Origin: Hetaerina americana
Taxonomy: Eukaryota; Arthropoda; Insecta; Odonata; Calopterygidae
Direction of reading: 5' to 3'
Assembly (NCBI GenBank): GCA_022747635.1
Contig: JAKTNV010000042.1
Coordinates: 2,554,501 to 2,618,500 of the forward strand
DNA length: 64,000 nucleotides
In this document: positions 49,450 through 60,599 of the stretch, one piece after another
Layout: each line of letters opens with the position of its first letter
How positions within the stretch are numbered: the stretch's first letter is position 1
Program-made: the position numbers and the translations under genes
The notes under the pieces: model-generated
The model's input: the letters and a program-made list of their open reading frames with translations, nothing else
What the model was told of the DNA's origin: nothing
The model's database searches: none

Positions 49450-49860
49450 CGAATTATGTCGTGGTGCATTTTCATGTGGTTTTCAATTTCTTGCTTGTTG
49501 TGTCCTGGCTTCCGTGTTGTAGGATGGCTTTCGTGCTGCATCATGGGGTGCAGTTTTTTAGTTGTTTTGCGGTATATGTGTTTGCATGAGTATTGGATGA
49601 AGGGATTTTTGCATGAGTATGTGCGCTGCTGTGGGTGTAATTTTCCGTGTTGTTTTTTTTTTTGCTTGTGGTATTTTTCCTTTTTACGGTTGGTGACCTA
49701 ACACCCCCCGCCACACGCCCTTGCGGCGGCTTGCGGGGTTTTATGTAGATGTAGATTATGTCCCTGTCGTGGTCATGTTCTAGCGTTGCGTAATCGGTGA
49801 GTTTTACGCCATATTCTGTCTTCTTCACCCAAGCTGACTGCAGTGTTTTTCCCATATATC
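49450..49860 (-). repeat. Probable dispersed repeat with GC-rich hairpin
   Basis: This segment is G/T-rich on + and unlike its AT-rich flanks. It contains an imperfect GC-rich hairpin (arms 49706-49719 and 49725-49738, 10 of 14 positions pairing). On the minus strand this reads CCCCGCAAGCCGCC followed by GCAAGGGCGTGTGGCGGGG and is preceded by TACATCTACATAAAA. From memory, similar boxes recur in arthropod repetitive DNA, but I cannot name the element. A 104-codon minus frame (49541-49855) crosses it, with Thr/Lys/Asn-rich low-complexity content in the second half and no domain. Confidence 0.38.
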
Positions 49861-52800
49861 TTTTACAATTGATATATATCTCGTCTCTTTAATTTATAAT
49901 GAATTTCTTATTTAATAGAGTCGATTTCAACTGCACCAAACATTCAAATTGCTCAAATTAACGTTAACACCTTAAGGATACTGTCTATAAAAAGGCGGGC
50001 AACCAAATACTCAGGGACAACCCGTGTGTTCCATATCAATTTGGTTAGGGAACAGATTAACGTAATCATTCATTTATCGCTATGTCTATTCAATCGAATG
50101 GGAAATATTATAATAACTTGCAGTTCAGTTTAACAAAATCTGAAATAAGTTAAGATACCGTATAATTTTGTCATGCGGGATCGCCTGGCTAATCACTTTA
50201 TCTGAATCGCTTTTTCAATCTCATATGATAAACTGACGATGGGAAGTTTGTTAAAGAATCAACTGAATGAATACATTATGGCATTATAATTTTAATAAGC
50301 AAAACCTGCATTAATTCCTAAACTATTTTACAATTATGTAAAATTGTACGCATAAAATTTTGATTTTTCCGAAAGGCTCGCAAACAAACCAAAGGTCGAT
50401 TTCTTAGAGAGTGATTATTCTGAGGTAAGAATGAGTAAAAAGAAATTTTTTACTGCTATAGACTTTTTAATTAGATTTTCCTCCGAAAAGTTAATGAAAA
50501 TTTTATTTTGGTTTTATGTAAGCATTAATTTCAATCAAAAACTGTTTCTGGGAATTAAATATATACTTACCAAACTATAAATATGAATGACTCAGAGAAA
50601 CGGGGATGGGTTTCATAAGGAACACATTATATATTATACACTTTGAAAGCCATTTAGATATCATATGCTATGATGAAAAATAAAACCTTCTATTGGGTAC
50701 AACCAGTGGAAAGCTGGGATCATCTGTAAACCAGTTCAGAAGCCGTTAGTTTCAGAGAATTCGTGCCGGGACCGAAATAATGGAAATTCGTTGTTTTTTC
50801 ACCCCGCAACCTGGCAATATGCGGGATAATATCTGGAATCAATGTGGAACGCTTAAAGACTTGGAGATATTTTTATGATTCAAGATTGACTCGTTGTTAA
50901 ACCTCCTACAAACTTTTCTAAGTTGATACAAGTTGAAAGCCTTCCTCTCTACACATAAATAGTACCTCATTCAATAGGTTTTAGTTAGGAACGTTGTTTC
51001 TCTAGCAGAGAAAGTAAGCTTCCCGTTAATGTATTCCCAAACATGGAGTGAGTCGTAGGTAAATAAATGATTAATCGATATTTATATCGGTCATGCATAT
51101 CGATAAAAATCTCCAAATATATTTCATTTGGCCGTTCCTGCTTGTTGACAGCCGTCAATGGCAGTTATGGTACGCTTAAATTGAAAACGTTGAGCATCCA
51201 CCAGAATTTCGAGATAAGAATCTCATTCAAGGAAAAAAACGATAGTTTACTTCCCGTTTTTCTGGCAAATAATTGCATTTACAACGATGGCGTTAATTGA
51301 GTTTTTTATGGTTCAGTTTAGAGCTTGATTTTGAGACCTGAATCGAGAAAGAAAAATTAATCGGAAAGACTCACTTAATTTATTAAGACGGTGAAAACAG
51401 CTTCTCACGTTCGGGTAAAATAACTGGCCTTACAGAACTCACATAGTTACTGTTTTTTCTCGACATCTGAATCTTCACGCCTCCTCTTTAAGCCATCCAA
51501 CGGTGGCAATGAGAGGGGGCGCAGACAACAAAGGGATTGGATTCGTGGTAGGGACCTTTATGTTTACCGCCACGCATTATTTTGGGAATTGGGATGACCA
51601 AAGTCTCTTTGGTCTCATTAATTCTTCTGCTTGTCCAAGACAAGCACAAGTTGTTAAGTGAATAAACAATTGGACCTCAGGAGTAAAAGCATAAGCTACA
51701 ACTTTTCTATCATTTTCAATCGAAATTAAAACACCTTTTCTAAATGGTTTCTACACCTGGGGGTGTTTCGATATTGTATTTTAACAATCATCGCAAGTGT
51801 CCAAAAATCGGTATTTGGATAGCCCTTAACACATTATGATATTGTACACAAACAGTGCCGAGTTCGAGACAAGAAGGTATAAGGTGTCCCGGACGTGAAA
51901 AAACAATTTCAATATGTTATTTTCTCAATAACAATTGTTGACTGAACGAGGACCTTAATTACTCGATTGATCGTCATCACGTCGCCTACATGTAGTCTGA
52001 CAAGAGTAAGAAAGAAACGTAAGCCCTAAACTTTGTAACAATTTCACCAGCTCATTTAATGAAACCTAAATCTTGTTAGATAGCCCCATAATTTTAAGCC
52101 TACCGAGAACCAATGCTCAGTTGTCGGGAAGGTAGCAACAGAGAATAATTATATCTTACAACACTTATGACTCAATGCCATCTAGTTTATAAACCAATCA
52201 ATACGCAAATGATTTATTTAATAAAAATATCAGAAAACATTTATTATATTTCAAATTCAGTTTCTGTTCTTCTCTGACTCGCCATTATGAAGTAGAATGC
52301 GTTATAATGAATCTATGGAAGGCCGTATTTTCAAAATCCAAGAATCAAAATTTTCTATCTGACAAAAGGAAATGATAATTAAAATACCATATTATTTTTT
52401 TTGAGCGCTAAGCATGATTAACTGACAAGATTCGCATAGAGAAGAAGAAGAAGCAAATGAAACACATTCGCTAACTTAGCGTGTATCTTACACTTATAAT
52501 TTCCGTGGCTTAGTTTCTTGGTCCTCCTCATTGTACCTTTCGTTTTATCTTTCTTTCTTCAACTACCCTAAAGGCACTGCTAGTTTTAATACACGTGATG
52601 TGGCTAATATCTTGCCCTATTTTATAATTCCGCATGCTTCATCTTTCCTCGGTTTAACAATTCTCCTTGTTTTCAGATTCCCCTTTCAGCTTTTCCAGAC
52701 TTAAGTTCTTCTCCAACCTGTTCTTCCAGGGGGCCATATCCCAGACGGATAGAGTGCTATACTCCATTTAAATGATTTATCGTAAAATATTCATGATTAC

Positions 52801-53097
52801 ATGATCTTTGAGTACCTATAATAACTGAGTAATAATCGCGAACGCTCCCAAGCAGGAGCTTTTTGGATTTCAATTCCTGTAGCCCTTTTTCCTTCCCATT
52901 TTATACGGCTTCTAAGGTAAAGAGAGGAAAGACCCCTTCAGTTATTTTCTTCCGCGTATATTTTAGTTTTATAACAATTACATTTCGTGTTTTATTTTGA
53001 AATATCTCATCAATTTCGTACGAGGAGGGTTAAAAATGCCTTTATTTTTAAGTCTTCTAGATTCTCTGCATTGATTGCGGTGCTAGTAGTTTTTATG
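49861..53097. other. AT-rich stretch without recognised genes
   Basis: About 3.2 kb of AT-rich DNA. No transposon, RNA or coding feature was recognised. Confidence 0.45.
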
Positions 53098-53370
53098 AGA
53101 GGCGACCGACAGCTAAGGTCATTTGCGCCATTAGAGATATTTGGGAAAGGAAGAGTGGAGAGAAACCTGGCGTCGGCATTAGCCTACTCTTGTCGGGGTC
53201 CGCAGTTAAGCGTTCCAACCGACAGGCATCGTACTTACTCAAAGTGCTCTCCACAAAGCACCTCAAGTATGGATTGGGATACCGCTGAAAAATATTTGTT
53301 GTCTACAGGATTTGAACCTGGGCCCTCTCGGTAGGAAGCGTGTACGTTAGCCACCACACCATCTCGGGAT
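53098..53370 (-). repeat. tRNA-derived SINE, second copy of family A
   Basis: It aligns over its whole length with the SINE at 40056-40357. Shared blocks include GAGGCGACCGACAGCTAAGG and TCATTTG, GGCGTCGGCATTAGCC, CTGAAAAATATT and TACGTTAGCCACC. The minus-strand head has GGTGTGGTGGCTAACGTAC (A box) and AGGTTCAAATCCT (B box, complement of 53307-53319). Many substitutions and small indels separate the two copies, so this one is older or from another subfamily. No clear TSD was found. Confidence 0.8.
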
Positions 53371-54674
53371 GAATGTACGCTGTTCCTGGAATATCTCAGG
53401 CCTTTATCTCTGCCAGTCATCTTCTTTCACTGCTTTTATTTTAAACCTAATTTCTTTAGCTTTATCTCCAAAAATCTTGATAATTACTCCGTTGACTGAC
53501 GTCTTCGTTCAACTTTCCCTCGAAATTAATTAAATATCGTCTTCCGGAGTTTTCGTAAAGCTGTTCAACAAACGTTTAAATGTTTTAATGAAATAATCAT
53601 TTGAATTCGCTCCAACTCCTTCATATTTATCACATGCCTTTATAATTTGCCAGTATATTCACGCTCCCATTCATGCATTGGCCGGGATAGGTAGTATTGA
53701 ATTTTGTTCTTCTTTCTCTAAATTGCACCTTATATAAAATTAATAATTTTTTGATAATTTGTATCTTTATGCACACTTCGATTGCATTGCATAAACTTTC
53801 AACCCTATCTTCTTTGGTCTTCTTCGACTCTCGTATGACAGGTATCATAACTTGTAGTAGAAGGCTTCCTTCTTCCGTTAATCGAGTTCTTATATTGATG
53901 TTACCTTATCTTCGTTGATATCCATGACCTGTTGTCAGTTATTTCACTCGATTTCTTCTACCAATTCTTTAATTGCCATCTTCAACATTCACTCACACAC
54001 AGGATGTTAAATTATAGAGCAAATCTCTAACGTAAATTATAAACATGTTTTTTGTGTTGCCAAGCCATTTACAAAAAATCGTTTCAGGCTTTACTTTGAG
54101 GAAGTTTTTCATATTAAAAGGAACTGTGACTATGTAATTTTCAACATCTCAATTTATTAGACACAGACAGTGATTTCAACGGGTAACTGTCATAATCAAG
54201 GTATAATGACAGCTAATCGTTGATGCCATGGTCGCCTTCCAATAAATGGTAGTGTGGAAAATTACGTACACACAGTTCATTTTAATGAAGTCAAAAACGT
54301 GTTAGTTATCCCATCGCTCTATGATAGGAGAGATCAAGGATATACGATTAGAGAGATAAACTGCGGAACTGACAGCTTTAAAATGCCATATTTCCGGCTA
54401 ATTGTAAGGGATCACAATTACTACCAACAAGTTCACCAAGAGTCCATTTTTCCAAGTGGTAAAACCGGTGTTTGTAATAATCGGGCTTCAATTATCTATA
54501 CCTAAATGCTGAGTAAAACTTTCGTAGACTAATCAAATCCTAAGTCAAAGAATTTCAAGTGAAGCCTCACGACAATTATGCTCTCTATTCTACGAGTCTC
54601 CCATCTATCAAAAGCGAAGTCTAGCTAAAATTTGTTGTCTCAGGCGTAACTTTATGGAATTTTCATAACATATT
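53371..54674. other. AT-rich spacer, nothing recognised
   Basis: No supported gene. Open frames of about 70-80 codons on both strands overlap and lack motifs. Confidence 0.42.
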
Positions 54675-54727
54675 GAAATGAAATGAAATAATTTACTTTA
54701 GCAAAGTAAATTATTTCATTTCATTTC
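54675..54727. repeat. Perfect palindrome, 25-bp arms and 3-nt loop
   Basis: The left arm 54675-54699 is built of three GAAAT units followed by AATTTACTTT. The loop is AGC (54700-54702). The right arm 54703-54727 is its exact reverse complement. The next flanking bases do not pair. Perfect arms in otherwise diverged AT-rich DNA suggest a recent origin (inverted duplication or a foldback/MITE remnant) or selection on a hairpin. No flanking target duplication is evident. Confidence 0.85.
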
Positions 54728-55195
54728 GAAGTCTTTCTATTACAGAAAACTATATCCGCGAACAAATAAGTTCGTGGAATACCCCTCGGGTATTGTGGCC
54801 ACCAGGAATAAGGAGATTCTATTACGAAATAAATTTATAGTTTTCATACAAAGATAGCTTCGAAGTTGAACAGCGTTTGGCAACCATGATTTAAAAAACC
54901 CTCTTGGCAATGCAAAGAAGGGAACACTCTTTCAGACCGCATCGTGCAGCCGGTTGTTCTCCACACTTATGTTTATGAAACGAAACTGCACCAGCAGCTT
55001 CCATTTTGCTATTGACTTTGATCCAAAAAATACCTCCAACTTAAATCCCACGGTTTACTTCTGGCTCGTCGGGAAACGTAAGAGATCCTTTATTCCTGCT
55101 AACACCCAATCATTAAGTCTCAGGCGAAGCGGCGGGAAAAAGAAATAACCATGTAGAGCCGGCTCGGTACAAAAAAAATGTACTGAATTCACCCA
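54728..55195. other. AT-rich spacer, nothing recognised
   Basis: No supported feature. Confidence 0.4.
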
Positions 55196-55199
55196 AAAT

Positions 55200-55565
55200 A
55201 TCGCCAGGAGGGGGGGTTGGCGAGGAGGTGGCTGAGGATAGTAGAGAGAGGGAGGTCGAGGCAACGGTCGAAGAACGGTGGGAAATTAAAGAGTAGAATC
55301 ACTGGGGGGGATGCGGGGAGAAAGTACATTTGTTGGAGTTTGAGAGTGGAGGAGAGAGGATGATATTAAGGAGAAGGACAAGGGAAGAATGCAGGTTGAC
55401 AGGAAGGGCGGACAGGAGTGAAGGGAGGGGGAAATCAAAAGGGGGACGGGCTGGGCGGACGAATGTCTTCATTTCGGTGGAAGGTGGGTGGGAGGTGAGG
55501 AGGGCAAGCGGCAAGGGTAAGGGTGAAATTCCTTTTAAGTCGGCTGTGTTTAACGTGGGTACGGT
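55200..55565 (+). other. Purine-rich GC island
   Basis: Almost continuous G/A-biased sequence on the + strand with G-runs (55304-55310, seven G; clusters at 55423-55455). One loop of 9 nt keeps the latter from being a canonical G4. Open frames through it are Gly/Arg/Glu low-complexity (+) or Pro/Ser/Leu-rich (-). Confidence 0.42.
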
Positions 55566-56694
55566 AAAATATTAATCTGAAGGAAAAGTGCTTTTTGATG
55601 AAATGAATACCTTACGGAGGGAAAATAGCATTCGCATTTGAATTAAGCTCATACGCTTTGAATCACTTACTTTTAAAATGGACACCAGTAGTTAATGGTA
55701 ACATACCAATTTTAATTGATATTACATGAAATGTAGTAGAACCTTAAGATTAAATTAAACAATTTACCACCATTTGGATGGATACCTCTTTGGGTTCTCC
55801 GTTCCTCATTTGGATAAGTCTTGTGGGTTCTTTGAATTAAGAACGTGCATTAAAGCTATAATGTTCACTCTGATTCTTCAATTTTCCAGTCGTTAATTAT
55901 TTAAAAAAAACTGTCATCTGTTGACTTTATCATAGAGCTGGCGTCCGAATGTGTAACTTTGCCAAGTTTACATACGAGGACGTACCTACCTCTTGCTTTC
56001 CAGGTACACCACCCATTTACAAAAATCTATCAAACTTTGATAAAATAGGCACTCCTACCTATTTTTACAACATTCTTTATAATTGTTTTTTGATTTATAC
56101 ACTAAAAAGGTTAATTTGTTAATATTTAACACGTTGCTTGGTAGACCATTAGAGAAACGTTGGCAGGTCGTTTCGCGGTTTCCTTCATATTTTTTGACTT
56201 CGTAAAGTACAAGTTATCCACATATTTTTTCGAGAATTAAATGCTTAACTTCTGCGGACGCTTTTTTCTCTCCGACGAGGATATTCATCAAAAGGTTTGT
56301 TGAGATGTTCAAATAAGAGTAAGAGAAGGTAATAATCGAAAATTTACAAATTCCATGAAACTGTAGGAGTTGCCGCGGCAGTAACTTCTAACGGAGTCAT
56401 CCGCTAGATGTGCATTACAATGCAACAACTTCAGATGTAAAAATCTGAAACTTTTCGCATAAAAAATCATATCATATTCCTCATGTTATAGAAGTGATAA
56501 ATTAATCTCATGCTAACCACGTTTTTTATTAATTTGCTGAGTTTACCATGCAAATGATACGAGTAGACATTGATGTAAACTATCCAAGAAATCAATCCAT
56601 GTTGGCAGTTTCATTGAGACAGATCGTCTGAAAGAGGTGTTTTCTAATTAACCCCTGATTATCCTATCAGTGATTTACCCTTCGTCAACATATA
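55566..56694. other. AT-rich spacer preceding the mariner insertion
   Basis: Featureless AT-rich DNA up to the TA dinucleotide (56693-56694) used as the mariner target. Confidence 0.45.
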
Positions 56695-56723
56695 CAGGGT
56701 TCGTCCGGAAAATAAGTGTACTG
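56695..56723 (+). repeat. Mariner 5' terminal inverted repeat
   Basis: Begins CAGGGTTCGTCCGG and ends GTGTACTG. It pairs with 57983-58011 except at two positions. It is the transposase binding and cleavage site. Confidence 0.93.
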
Positions 56724-56890
56724 ATTTTTTCCCGCCGCTCCAGGCGCGCCCAGCACCGCTCTGACGGGCTGCGATTGGAGGGGGGTATGTTGGCAAGCGA
56801 CGCTGAAAAAGGCAGTCGGCTCTGAGCTGTGGTGTAGTGAGGAGCTCTGTTAACGCGAACCTCCACGCTCGACCCACGTCACGGAACGCG

Positions 56891-57940
56891 ATGCCGAAGT
56901 TTTTGGAGCAGCGTTATTCCATCAAATTTGCGGTAAAGCTTGGGAAATCGTCTACCGAAACTGTCGGTATGATTAACCAGGCTTACGGGGAGTCAGCCAT
57001 GTCCAGAAACATGATCTTTCGGTGGCACAAGATGTTCGTGGAGGGCAGAGAAGAGGTCGACGACGAACCACGGCCTGGACGCCCATCAACGACACTCACC
57101 GACGAAAATGTGCGAAAAGTTCGCGATGTACTGAACTCTGATCGTCGTCTTAGTGTTCGGATGATAGCAGAGCAGTGTAATGTGCCAAAAACAATAGTGC
57201 ACGAGATTATTAGGGAGCAATTACAGATGCGAAAAATTTGTGCAAAGTTGGTGCCGAAAGTGCTCAGTGATGATCAAAGACTCAATCGTTTGGAAATCGC
57301 GACACAACTTGCGGATCACTGCAAAAATGATCCACATTTTTTAGGGAACGTTGTTTCGGGTGACGAGACGTGGATCTTTGAGTACGACCCGGAGTCGAAG
57401 AGACAAAGTGCGGAGTGGCACACCCCATCATCACCCCGTCAAAAGAAAGCTCGCATGAGCAAATCTCGGATCAAGGCGATGCTCATTGTCTTTTTTGACA
57501 AAAGGGGAGTCGTCCACTACGAATTTGTACCTGAACGACAAACTGTAAATGCTGCATTTTACGTCCAAGTGCTCGACAGGCTTCGAAAACGAGTCGCCCG
57601 CGTCCGGCGAGCGATCAAAAACATCTGGCGGCTGTATCACGACAATGCGCCGTCTCACACCGCGCTTGTCGTGTCGGACTTCTTGGCCAAGCACGGCGTG
57701 GCAACGCTGCCGCACCCGGCCTACAGCCCGGACTTGGCACCACCGGACTTCTTTCTGTTCCCGAAGATAAAGAGGAGTTTGAAAGGAACGCGATACGGGA
57801 CTTTGGACGCCGTCAAAGAGGCCGTGACGACGTGTCTTCGAGAGGTTCCCGATGATGCCTTCGCGGGAGCGTTCCAGGAATGGGAACGCCGCTGGAACAA
57901 GTGTATCGACTCACAAGGGTCCTATTTTGAGGAATATTAG
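56891..57940 (+). CDS. Mariner transposase, intact, 349 aa
   Basis: Cut-and-paste transposase that binds the terminal repeats and moves the element into TA sites. The ATG at 56891 (MPKFLEQRYS) is preferred because it gives 349 residues, the usual mariner length; in-frame codons upstream to 56837 begin with GTG and add only leader-like sequence. Residues 1-115 hold two helix-turn-helix units (first around 8-50, ending FRWHKMFVEG; second around 85-112, LSVRMIAEQCNVPKTIVHEI), with the GRPS hinge at 63-66. The linker LVPKVLSDD at about 120-128 corresponds to the WVPHEL region. The catalytic triad is complete: D158 in GDETW, D251 in HDNAPSH, and D286 in YSPDLAPPDFFLF. Thirty-four residues lie between the last two, the D34D signature of mariners. 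The C-terminus has WERRWNKCIDSQGSYFE. No stop or frameshift is present. A polyadenylation signal AATAAA lies at 57961-57966. The subfamily is not assigned. Confidence 0.95.
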   Translation: MPKFLEQRYSIKFAVKLGKSSTETVGMINQAYGESAMSRNMIFRWHKMFVEGREEVDDEPRPGRPSTTLTDENVRKVRDVLNSDRRLSVRMIAEQCNVPKTIVHEIIREQLQMRKICAKLVPKVLSDDQRLNRLEIATQLADHCKNDPHFLGNVVSGDETWIFEYDPESKRQSAEWHTPSSPRQKKARMSKSRIKAMLIVFFDKRGVVHYEFVPERQTVNAAFYVQVLDRLRKRVARVRRAIKNIWRLYHDNAPSHTALVVSDFLAKHGVATLPHPAYSPDLAPPDFFLFPKIKRSLKGTRYGTLDAVKEAVTTCLREVPDDAFAGAFQEWERRWNKCIDSQGSYFEEY

Positions 57941-57960
57941 CTTAAGATATGTAAAAGTGT

Positions 57961-57966
57961 AATAAA
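57961..57966 (+). terminator. Polyadenylation signal AATAAA of the mariner transposase
   Basis: AATAAA lies 20 bp after the transposase stop codon and is followed by a T-rich tract within the element. This is a compact 3' UTR typical of mariners. Confidence 0.6.
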
Positions 57967-57982
57967 TTTTTTTTCCTGAGCT

Positions 57983-58011
57983 CAGCACACTTATTTTCCG
58001 GACCAACCCTG
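57983..58011 (-). repeat. Mariner 3' terminal inverted repeat
   Basis: Reverse complement of the 5' repeat with two mismatches. It is followed directly by the TA duplication at 58012-58013. Confidence 0.93.
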
Positions 58012-58013
58012 TA

Positions 58014-59525
58014 CATGTCTTCCGTTACACGTCGACAGAATTTATTTCCTGCAATAATTTATTGAGCATTCGATATCATGAATCCAATCTTCTTCAAAAG
58101 ACCTATAGTTCTATGGGTGGCGAAAATTTTAAGCGTCTCTTTTAATATTTAAGAAACATCACTTTATGACTCAGAGATGGATCATTGCGTCACAATACAC
58201 AAGGAAATAAGGGCTGGGGAAAATATTTGAAGGGAAGTTGCATACGAGAAATGGGGAACATGAAATAGAATGATGTAGCACTGCGAAACGAGACTTCCTT
58301 GGAAGCGGAGCAATGTCATGCTGGGAAACGGTGTTCGCGGGGATAGACCGATGATGGGAAGACCACTTCGAAGAGTCCAGCGCATCTGCCTTCCTAGAAA
58401 GAAGCTCTGAAAATACCAGACTAGGAAACACGAGGATGTGACAGAGGAAGTCTAGGCAAAGGGAATAAGAAGGAGGGTGAAGTGATAGGAAATAGGAGTA
58501 AATGACAGTGGGATGGGAGGAGGGAAGGAGGAGAAAGGGAGATTTCAGGAGAGGGGTGAGGGAAGGTTTCAGTGGATTGGAGAGCGTTCGAAAGGCAGGT
58601 GTGTCGGTAGAATTGTACGGGGGAGAAGACAAAACAAACAAAGCCTGCGCTGGTCGATTTATCTGAAAATACATTCACCCTTGGTCTTCTTTTCTGAAAG
58701 GGCCATCCTTATACCCCTGGAAAAGAAGAAAATGGCAAACCCCAACACCTAATCAGTGCGTGCGGAAAATTCAAACGAGTATATACACATTTTTAAAGTA
58801 AAACGCCAATAAACACAACTGCTGAACGAGCTATTATGCAGGAGAAATATATACTACATCCTAAAGCCGACAAACAAAAACAATTTAGCATTGGCCGAGG
58901 AAATGCCCCATTTACTTCGAGATATTAAAAATTCCTTTATTAAGACTAAACAAGAATTCAATGCGAGTACCAGGTAAAATGACGGCTTAAATGGTAAAAA
59001 GAGGCAATTTCCACGATTAAAAATGAAAGCCGGACGAGCCTCTGTAATGGACATTTTGCTCAAAATGAGGAATGCACAACCATTGCAGTTGAGACAGAGT
59101 TACGCAAAATAGTTTTCTCCGCATTATGATAGGTACTGGATTTACACATTATGATAGATACTACACACCATATTATGATAGGTAGTGTTAACGAATAATA
59201 CGAAATTTAATGGGGTAATTTACAATCGAGGGGTAACTGTAAAATCGCAACTGCCAATTATTCATGGATTCCGTTAGCCGTTATGCGGAATATTCATTTT
59301 TAAATACTTATTTTGATACCGTCATAGCACTCATTATTTATATAATATGACATGTTTTCTTACAAAATTGAAAAACAGCCCATAGCATAGTACCCGCCAG
59401 TAAGACCTAAATGACTGGAAGAGGAGAAAAAAATCGGAAATCTACACCATTAAGAAGAATTGTTCAAAGTGATGAAGACATTGGTGAGCACTCTGGCGAT
59501 AATGATAAGATATTGACTATTATTA
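58014..59525. other. Purine-rich block and AT-rich spacer between two mariners
   Basis: 58430-58600 is purine-rich on the + strand (GGAGG/GAAGG words), with minus-strand open frames up to 167 codons that are Ser/Pro/Leu-rich low complexity. 59122-59200 holds three imperfect copies of TTATGATAGRTA, about 27-30 bp apart. The rest is AT-rich. No gene was recognised. Confidence 0.42.
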
Positions 59526-60466
59526 TACGAGGGTTATTTTATTAATTTATTTTAAGTAAATTCCGTTTGATCATAAAAAATATATCTGTTAGAATAAGTT
59601 TTTATTGATGTTGTTAGTTTCCTACAAATCAACTTCACTTTTCTGCATAATAGCTGTTCGCTTCTAAGTACTTATCGCAACGCTGCACAAGCTTCTTTAA
59701 TCCCTCAGCATAGAAGTTCACACCTAGGAACTGAACATAGAGGCAGTGGGCAACGGCGGTCTTGAGGTCCTCGTCGCCTTCAAATCGTTTTCTACCAAGC
59801 CAGTGTTTAAAGAAGGGGGAATAGTCGTTAGTCGCAAGGTCAAGTCATCTTCGTCTTGTTGATAGCGGTCCACTAACGTTCGTCCACTCAACATTCTTCG
59901 CTCATTGTGTTGGCCAATAAGCATTTTCGGTACCCATCTTGCGCACAATGGGTAATAGCAGAGATTTTCTGTAACAATCGTGTAAATAGTGGTACGTCCA
60001 ACAAGATAAAATTCATCAGCCGGAGCCAATCAATCGTAGATCAGGTCGCGGTTCTTGGTCCACTAGTAGAATGATTTCATCGATCTGGATACTAAGCTTG
60101 CCATAAGCCTGCCTACTCTTCATCATGCACATTTGCGCGACAATTTTTGAAGTCTCGACACCATTGCCTCATCTTTTCTTCACTTTTGACTGTAGTTCCA
60201 AAACATAGGCAAAACTCCCGATGAATTTGGGCAGTTGATGATCCTTTCGCACGTAAAAATCGACTCACTGCGCGCACTCTGCAACGGGTGGGAGCAACGA
60301 TTTTCGCGGGCACTGTTATCTGCATTCACTTATAGGCAAACGGCTACTCAATCAAAGTAACTTCAGTGGCCTCGGCAAAAATCAATTGATAGTACTACAT
60401 ATTTACAACTTCGTTATAATCCGCCAAAATTCAAATATAAGATACTATTCGAATATACACCTCGTA
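59526..60466 (-). mobile_element. Internally deleted mariner-like element (minus strand)
   Basis: About 941 bp. The ends begin TACGAGG in inverted orientation (59526-59532 and 60460-60466), with weaker matching inward. On the minus strand, starting near 60325, the translation shows a mariner N-terminal domain (VRAVSRFLRAKGSSTAQIHR, then KMRQWCRDFKNCRANVHDEE). After a frame change comes YPLCARWVPKML and LVDRYQQDEDD (60029 downward). After another shift comes the mariner C-terminal end (FFKHWLGRKRFEGDEDLKTA through YLEANSYYAEK and a stop near 59645). The catalytic stretch between the linker and the FFKHWL segment, including all three acidic residues, is missing, about 350-400 bp. It is a dead, non-autonomous copy. 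Confidence 0.82.
59645..60325 (-). pseudogene. Mariner transposase pseudogene, catalytic core deleted
   Basis: The reading frame is broken into at least three pieces: N-terminal HTH at 60325-60113, linker region at 60029 downward with CARWVPKML, and C-terminal region from about 59817 to 59645. No GDE, HDNAP or YSPDLAP motif remains. It cannot encode an active transposase. A truncated DNA-binding protein from the first 70 codons is possible in principle but unsupported. Confidence 0.78.
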
Positions 60467-60599
60467 TTAGCCTGCCTGATATTTTCTTCGCTTGCTCAAC
60501 ATAGCCCTCCCTAGCATATTCTTCACATTCACTACTACTCAATATTCCCTGCCTATTTAAACCCTCTTTGAATTTATCACAAAAAAACTTAATTTACTT

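Larger units (their letters stand above)
56695..58011 (+). mobile_element. Complete mariner transposon
   Basis: The 1317-bp element is bounded by TA on both sides (56693-56694 and 58012-58013), the Tc1/mariner target duplication. Its 29-bp terminal inverted repeats (56695-56723 and 57983-58011) match at 27 of 29 positions. It encloses one uninterrupted transposase gene. Length, ends and gene are all as expected for an intact mariner (about 1.3 kb). The near-identity of the ends and the unbroken frame point to a recent insertion. Its base composition is more GC-rich than its AT-rich flanks, as usual for a horizontally mobile element. Confidence 0.95.

Noticed and set aside
57431..57715. Minus-strand frame inside the mariner
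   Set aside because: Shadow of the transposase gene.
58171..58674. 167-codon minus frame
   Set aside because: Ser/Pro/Leu-rich translation of a purine-rich tract read antisense; no domain.
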